Shown here: piece by piece, positions 60,172 to 64,000 of the stretch
Layout: each line of letters opens with the position of its first letter
Position numbering within the stretch: position 1 is the stretch's first letter
Assembly (NCBI RefSeq): GCF_029323795.1
Contig: NZ_CP119758.1
Span: forward strand, 4,154,001-4,218,000
Direction: 5' to 3'
Length of the DNA: 64,000 nt
Source of the DNA: Zobellia alginiliquefaciens
Lineage (GTDB): Bacteria > Bacteroidota > Bacteroidia > Flavobacteriales > Flavobacteriaceae
Notes under the pieces: model-generated
Told to the model about the DNA's origin: nothing
Databases searched by the model: none
Seen by the model: the letters and a program-made list of their open reading frames with translations, nothing else
Made by a program: the position numbers and the translations under genes

Positions 60172-63100
60172 ATGAAAAAATTTCTTGATCAAACAAGAAG
60201 GGGTCTCCCATTGCTTAAACTCAATTTGAAGATGAAAATCAGTATGTTGTTCATGTTTATGGTCCTGTTTACCATGCAGGCAAAAACATCGTATTCCCAG
60301 GTTACCAAGATTTCATTAGACCTGAATAATGTATCGGTGGAAAGAATTATAGATGAAATTGAAAGTCAAACCGAGTTTCATTTTGTGTATCAGATCAAAG
60401 ATGTGGATCTGAAGAGAGTAATTAGTGTAAAAGCCAAGAAAGAAACGGTACCACAGATTTTAAATAGGATTTTCGCGGAAACAAGAACTACCCATCGGGT
60501 TGTGGACAAACAAATATTTCTTAAAGAAAGAAGGCGCGCCAAGCTGATCCATGATAAAAAAATAGTTAAGCAAGAGTTTGTTATAACTGGTACTGTAACC
60601 GATACCGATGGACAACCATTACCCGGAGCAAATATTGTGGAAAAAGGTACGGCTAATGGTGTTACGGCAGATTTTGATGGTAATTTTTCTCTTGAAGTTG
60701 CCCAAGATGCAATAATAGTGGTGAGCTATATTGGATTTGCGTCTAAAGAAATTCCAGTAAATGGACAAACTACTGTGAATGTTTCATTGGAGGAGAGTGC
60801 TGCAGGCTTAGAGGAAGTTGTAGTGGTTGGTTATGGTTCTTTGAAAAAGGGAGATATTACTGGATCTGTTGGATCTTTGAAAATGGATGAAACTTTAAAG
60901 AGTAGAGCGGTGGTAGATTTTGGCCAGGCAATGTCAGGTAAAGTTGCAGGAGTGCAAGTGCTAAATGGTAGCGGAAGGCCTGGTACTTCATCATCAATTC
61001 AAATTCGCGGAGTTAATTCGATATCGGCCGGAAGTTCACCGTTAATTGTGATTGATGGAGTGCAATTGCCCGAATATAATTTAAACTCAATAAATAGTTC
61101 TGATATTGAATCGATAGAGGTTTTAAAAGATGCGTCATCTGCATCAATCTATGGGTCTAGAGGTGCAAATGGAGTCATTTTAGTGACTACCAAATCAGGA
61201 AAAGTAGGTGAACCTGTACTACAGCTAAATTATACCACTAGTATTCAACAGGTTATTCGAAAAATAGATGTAATGGACGCTTCGGAATACGCACAAACTG
61301 CCATTGACGCGGCTCAGAATGGGTGGATAGACAGCGGAGGGGACCCAGATGCACCCAATACTTTAGAAGCTAGGGGAAATTATAAATATACATGGCCTAT
61401 TGAGTTGGAATCGCCAGAAAATCTGGCCAATACCGATTTTCAGAATTTAATTTTCAGGGCTGCCCCAATGCATAAAATTGATTTGAGTTATTCTGGGGGG
61501 GATGAAAAATCAAATTATAGTATTTCTGGTGGATATATTAATCAAGAGGGTATTGTAATTACTTCAGATTATAAAAAATACTCATTAAATATGAATGTGG
61601 AAAGCAGAATAAAAGATTGGTTGAAGATGGGCGCTATGCTGAATACGGTTTATGATCATGAAAATGAACCGTATAGAAGAATTGTGGAATGGGCGGTTCA
61701 ATACCCAGCCATATATCCAATTTATGGTAATGATGGATATTTAGGAGGACCTTTAACGGTAGATGGATTTGAGAACTATTCTGCAATTTTATTCAGACCC
61801 AATAATGGGCATCCGTTATACCGTATTAATGACGATATCCAGCACCGTAGGTTTACTGCCATGGGTAATTTTTTTACGGAGTTTAAATTCAACGATTATC
61901 TGAGGTTCAAAACGTCGTTTAATGCATTTTATAAAAATGAAGGTAACACCGATTATAATGCGGGAGATCATAATTTAGGTGATTCGTTTAAAACTACCGC
62001 AAGTTTCACAGTAGATAATAATAGAACTTTAAGCTATACATGGGGCAACCTGTTGACATTTGACAAGAAAATTAATAATCATAGTGTAAATATGATTGTT
62101 GGTTTTGAATATAACCACCGAGATTATTATATGGATTTGGCAAGAAGACAAGGTTATGACAATGATAATATACATTCACTCTCAGCAGGTCAAGAAATAA
62201 TTCAGGCCACGGACGCAGCCACGCAGACAAATTTGGTTTCGGTACTAGGGAGAATTAATTATAATTATTTAAGCAAATATATTGTAGCTGCATCCTATAG
62301 AAGAGATGGGTCTTCTAGATTTGGGCCAAACACAAAATGGGGGAATTTCTATTCCTTTTCAGGTGCATGGAGGGTTTCCGATGAGAATTTTATGCAAGCG
62401 TTTAAAAATATCAGTAGTTTGAAATTGAAGGCAAGTTATGGTGTGACGGGCAATGATAATTTTGCAGACTATAGATGGATTAGCAAATTGACTCAGGCAA
62501 GAACTGCAATAGGAAACAGTCTTATTACTACTTATTATCCCTCGAACATCGAAAACCCTGATTTGGAATGGGAGGGTACGAAACAATCAAATTTTGGTCT
62601 TGATTTGGGGTTGTTCCAAAGTAGGTTGAGTATTGGGGCGGATTTTTATCATTCCAAGTCTGATAATTTATTACTTGATATACCAATACCTTCAACTAGT
62701 GGGTATACCAGCGCCTTTACGAACAATGGTGAGGTTGAAAATAAGGGTCTTGAGGTAGACATTCAAACCATCAATATTTCGAATGAAAAACTCACTTGGA
62801 GTACGCAATTGAACTATTCAATGAATAGGAGCAAAGTAACCAAGCTTGGTAGAAATAGTGCACCAATGATTTTTAATTCTAATATGCCAAGAATAAATCA
62901 AATAGGGGAGGCGGCGTTTGGGTTTTATGGATATAAATACGACGGAGTCTATAAGAATCAGGCAGAAATAGACGCTGATTCTTCGAGTCCGGCATCCACA
63001 ACTCCAGGTGATGGTCGGTATGTGGATGTAAATGGAGATGGTGTCTTAAATGCTAACGACCGGACTATAATTGGCAATATACAACCAGATTTTATATGGG

Positions 63101-63597
63101 GTGCAACCAACAGTTTTGTATCTGGAAATTTTGATTTAAGTTTTTCGCTTCAAGGTGTGGTTGGCGGTGAAATTTATGATAATAACGCAAATAGATCTTT
63201 GCTTTATCATGAGGGACGTAATTATTTAGATGGTGTTAATGGGAGGTGGCGTTCAGTGTCAGAACCTGGGGATGGGTATCATTATAAAGTTTCTGTAGAT
63301 GTTGATGGCTTAGAAAAGACGGCATCAAGTTACTGGCTCAGCAATGGAACTTACTTAAGACTAAAAGATGTGACTGTTGGGTTTAAGTTGCCGGAAAACA
63401 TCATTTCTAAATTCGGGTTATTAAATGCTAGACTTTTTATAAATGGTGTTAATCTTTTAACAATTTCTGAAGCTCCAGTTTACGATCCTGAAAATTTCGC
63501 CGGTCAAAATGGCGACGGACCTCTTTACCGAGGCAATGGAGGTAATGCTTATCCTTCTGCTAAAATTTATTCCTTAGGACTTAATGTAAAATTCTAA
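60172..63597 (+). CDS. SusC/RagA-family TonB-linked outer-membrane transporter
   Basis: Outer-membrane porin of 1141 residues. Signal region about 1-43 (ISMLFMFMVLFTMQAKTSYSQ), STN domain about 46-120 (LDLNNVSVERIIDEIESQTE), carboxypeptidase-regulatory-like domain about 140-215 (GTVTDTDGQPLPGANIVEKG), plug with LEEVVVVGYGSLKKGD and SIYGSRGANGVILVTTKSG, then the barrel, ending YSLGLNVKF with the usual terminal aromatic. An acidic loop DVNGDGVLNANDRTIIG is present near residue 955. It is 167 bases after fecR and 10 bases before susD. Confidence 0.95.
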   Translation: MKKFLDQTRRGLPLLKLNLKMKISMLFMFMVLFTMQAKTSYSQVTKISLDLNNVSVERIIDEIESQTEFHFVYQIKDVDLKRVISVKAKKETVPQILNRIFAETRTTHRVVDKQIFLKERRRAKLIHDKKIVKQEFVITGTVTDTDGQPLPGANIVEKGTANGVTADFDGNFSLEVAQDAIIVVSYIGFASKEIPVNGQTTVNVSLEESAAGLEEVVVVGYGSLKKGDITGSVGSLKMDETLKSRAVVDFGQAMSGKVAGVQVLNGSGRPGTSSSIQIRGVNSISAGSSPLIVIDGVQLPEYNLNSINSSDIESIEVLKDASSASIYGSRGANGVILVTTKSGKVGEPVLQLNYTTSIQQVIRKIDVMDASEYAQTAIDAAQNGWIDSGGDPDAPNTLEARGNYKYTWPIELESPENLANTDFQNLIFRAAPMHKIDLSYSGGDEKSNYSISGGYINQEGIVITSDYKKYSLNMNVESRIKDWLKMGAMLNTVYDHENEPYRRIVEWAVQYPAIYPIYGNDGYLGGPLTVDGFENYSAILFRPNNGHPLYRINDDIQHRRFTAMGNFFTEFKFNDYLRFKTSFNAFYKNEGNTDYNAGDHNLGDSFKTTASFTVDNNRTLSYTWGNLLTFDKKINNHSVNMIVGFEYNHRDYYMDLARRQGYDNDNIHSLSAGQEIIQATDAATQTNLVSVLGRINYNYLSKYIVAASYRRDGSSRFGPNTKWGNFYSFSGAWRVSDENFMQAFKNISSLKLKASYGVTGNDNFADYRWISKLTQARTAIGNSLITTYYPSNIENPDLEWEGTKQSNFGLDLGLFQSRLSIGADFYHSKSDNLLLDIPIPSTSGYTSAFTNNGEVENKGLEVDIQTINISNEKLTWSTQLNYSMNRSKVTKLGRNSAPMIFNSNMPRINQIGEAAFGFYGYKYDGVYKNQAEIDADSSSPASTTPGDGRYVDVNGDGVLNANDRTIIGNIQPDFIWGATNSFVSGNFDLSFSLQGVVGGEIYDNNANRSLLYHEGRNYLDGVNGRWRSVSEPGDGYHYKVSVDVDGLEKTASSYWLSNGTYLRLKDVTVGFKLPENIISKFGLLNARLFINGVNLLTISEAPVYDPENFAGQNGDGPLYRGNGGNAYPSAKIYSLGLNVKF

Positions 63598-63607
63598 TAT
63601 CAGCGTA

Positions 63608-64000
63608 ATGAAATATAGATATATAATTTTTTTGACAATCGGATTGCTTGTATGTTCGGCATGTAGTGATAAGCTTGATTTGTATCCAACTACCCAACAA
63701 ACGGAAGGAACTTTTTATCAAAACGAACAAGAAATAGAACAAACAGTTGATGAAATTTATCACCAGTTAGGGTTGATTTATAATGCTAACGGATTACCTG
63801 ATCTTTTCGGTGAATTATACTCAGACAATACTAAAATAATATTACGGACGGGCATTAATAATTATGGAGAGCAAATCACCGATTATTTTTTGCAATCAGA
63901 TAACGGCTTGATTCGTGCAGCTTGGGAATCATGTTACGAAGCTATTGGAATTTGCAATAATGCCATTTATCAACTTGAAAATACATCGGTCGAAATCGAA
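63608..64000 (+). CDS. RagB/SusD-family lipoprotein, N-terminal part
   Basis: The first 131 codons of a susD gene that runs past the window edge. Signal and lipobox FLTIGLLVCSAC (Cys at about 19) and SDKLDLYPTTQQTEGTFYQN, then SusD helices (QTVDEIYHQLGLIYNANG, AAWESCYEAIGICNNAI). It starts 10 bases after susC. Substrate cannot be judged. Confidence 0.9.
   Translation, partial: MKYRYIIFLTIGLLVCSACSDKLDLYPTTQQTEGTFYQNEQEIEQTVDEIYHQLGLIYNANGLPDLFGELYSDNTKIILRTGINNYGEQITDYFLQSDNGLIRAAWESCYEAIGICNNAIYQLENTSVEIE

Overview
The window looks like a chromosomal segment of a marine member of the Bacteroidota, most likely a Flavobacteriaceae. It is AT-rich, has weak Shine-Dalgarno signals, several SusC/SusD outer-membrane pairs with FecR-type anti-sigma factors (DUF4974 C-terminus) and ECF sigma factors, and a TAnnTTTG-type -7 box. 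The genus cannot be named from this alone.

Positions 1-10787 hold the tail of one SusD-like gene, a purple-acid-phosphatase-like lipoprotein, then a nutrient-uptake locus (fecR, ECF sigma, susC, susD) ending in a terminator, and a secreted DUF218 protein. Positions 11109-14414 hold housekeeping membrane and signalling genes: an MscS channel, a Pmp3/YqaE peptide, a single-domain response regulator and a CPA1 antiporter. Positions 14814-24810 (minus strand) form a second sigma-fecR-susC-susD locus that continues into two glycerophosphodiester phosphodiesterases, with a second phosphatase beyond a terminator. With the alkaline phosphatase at 25286-26695 this suggests capture of organic phosphate esters.

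Positions 26727-35571 (minus strand) look like a transition-metal, probably zinc, acquisition operon: a small Cys/His protein, a TonB receptor, two DUF4625 lipoproteins, two CobW/COG0523 GTPases, a MacB-like ABC transporter with a His-rich loop, and a DUF3299 protein. A nearly perfect 37-bp palindrome overlaps the promoter region of the first gene. A (GATTACT)7 tandem repeat lies between receptor and lipoprotein genes.

Positions 35.8-53.5 kb are the most unusual part: an integron-like cassette array. Blocks of one to four minus-strand genes are separated by imperfectly palindromic sites that begin YAAC and end GTTR. In six cassettes the 10 bp at the left edge are the exact reverse complement of the 10 bp at the right edge, while the two ends of any one site do not match. 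Integron cassettes show this pattern, because the two edges are joined in the circular form. A XerC/D-like tyrosine recombinase sits at one end, but two of its active-site histidines appear to be replaced. Five of eight sites are broken by mobile elements: two nearly identical IS110-family copies at the same point of their sites, an IS1182-family element with a 4-bp target duplication, an IS1182-type remnant, and an ORF-less group II intron. Cargo includes a TOPRIM-like gene pair, a lipoprotein, a membrane protein, small metabolic operons, an AraC/SDR pair and a RelE/Xre toxin-antitoxin pair.

Positions 53.5-57.8 kb hold the array recombinase, a zinc-ribbon protein, a repeat-rich gap, an unknown gene and a second, intact-looking tyrosine recombinase next to a terminator and the 3' half of a tRNA-Met. 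This is a typical genomic-island edge, so the cassette array probably lies inside an island whose other end I could not find. From 58132 to the end a third sigma / fecR-susC-susD locus begins, with its susD cut by the window edge.
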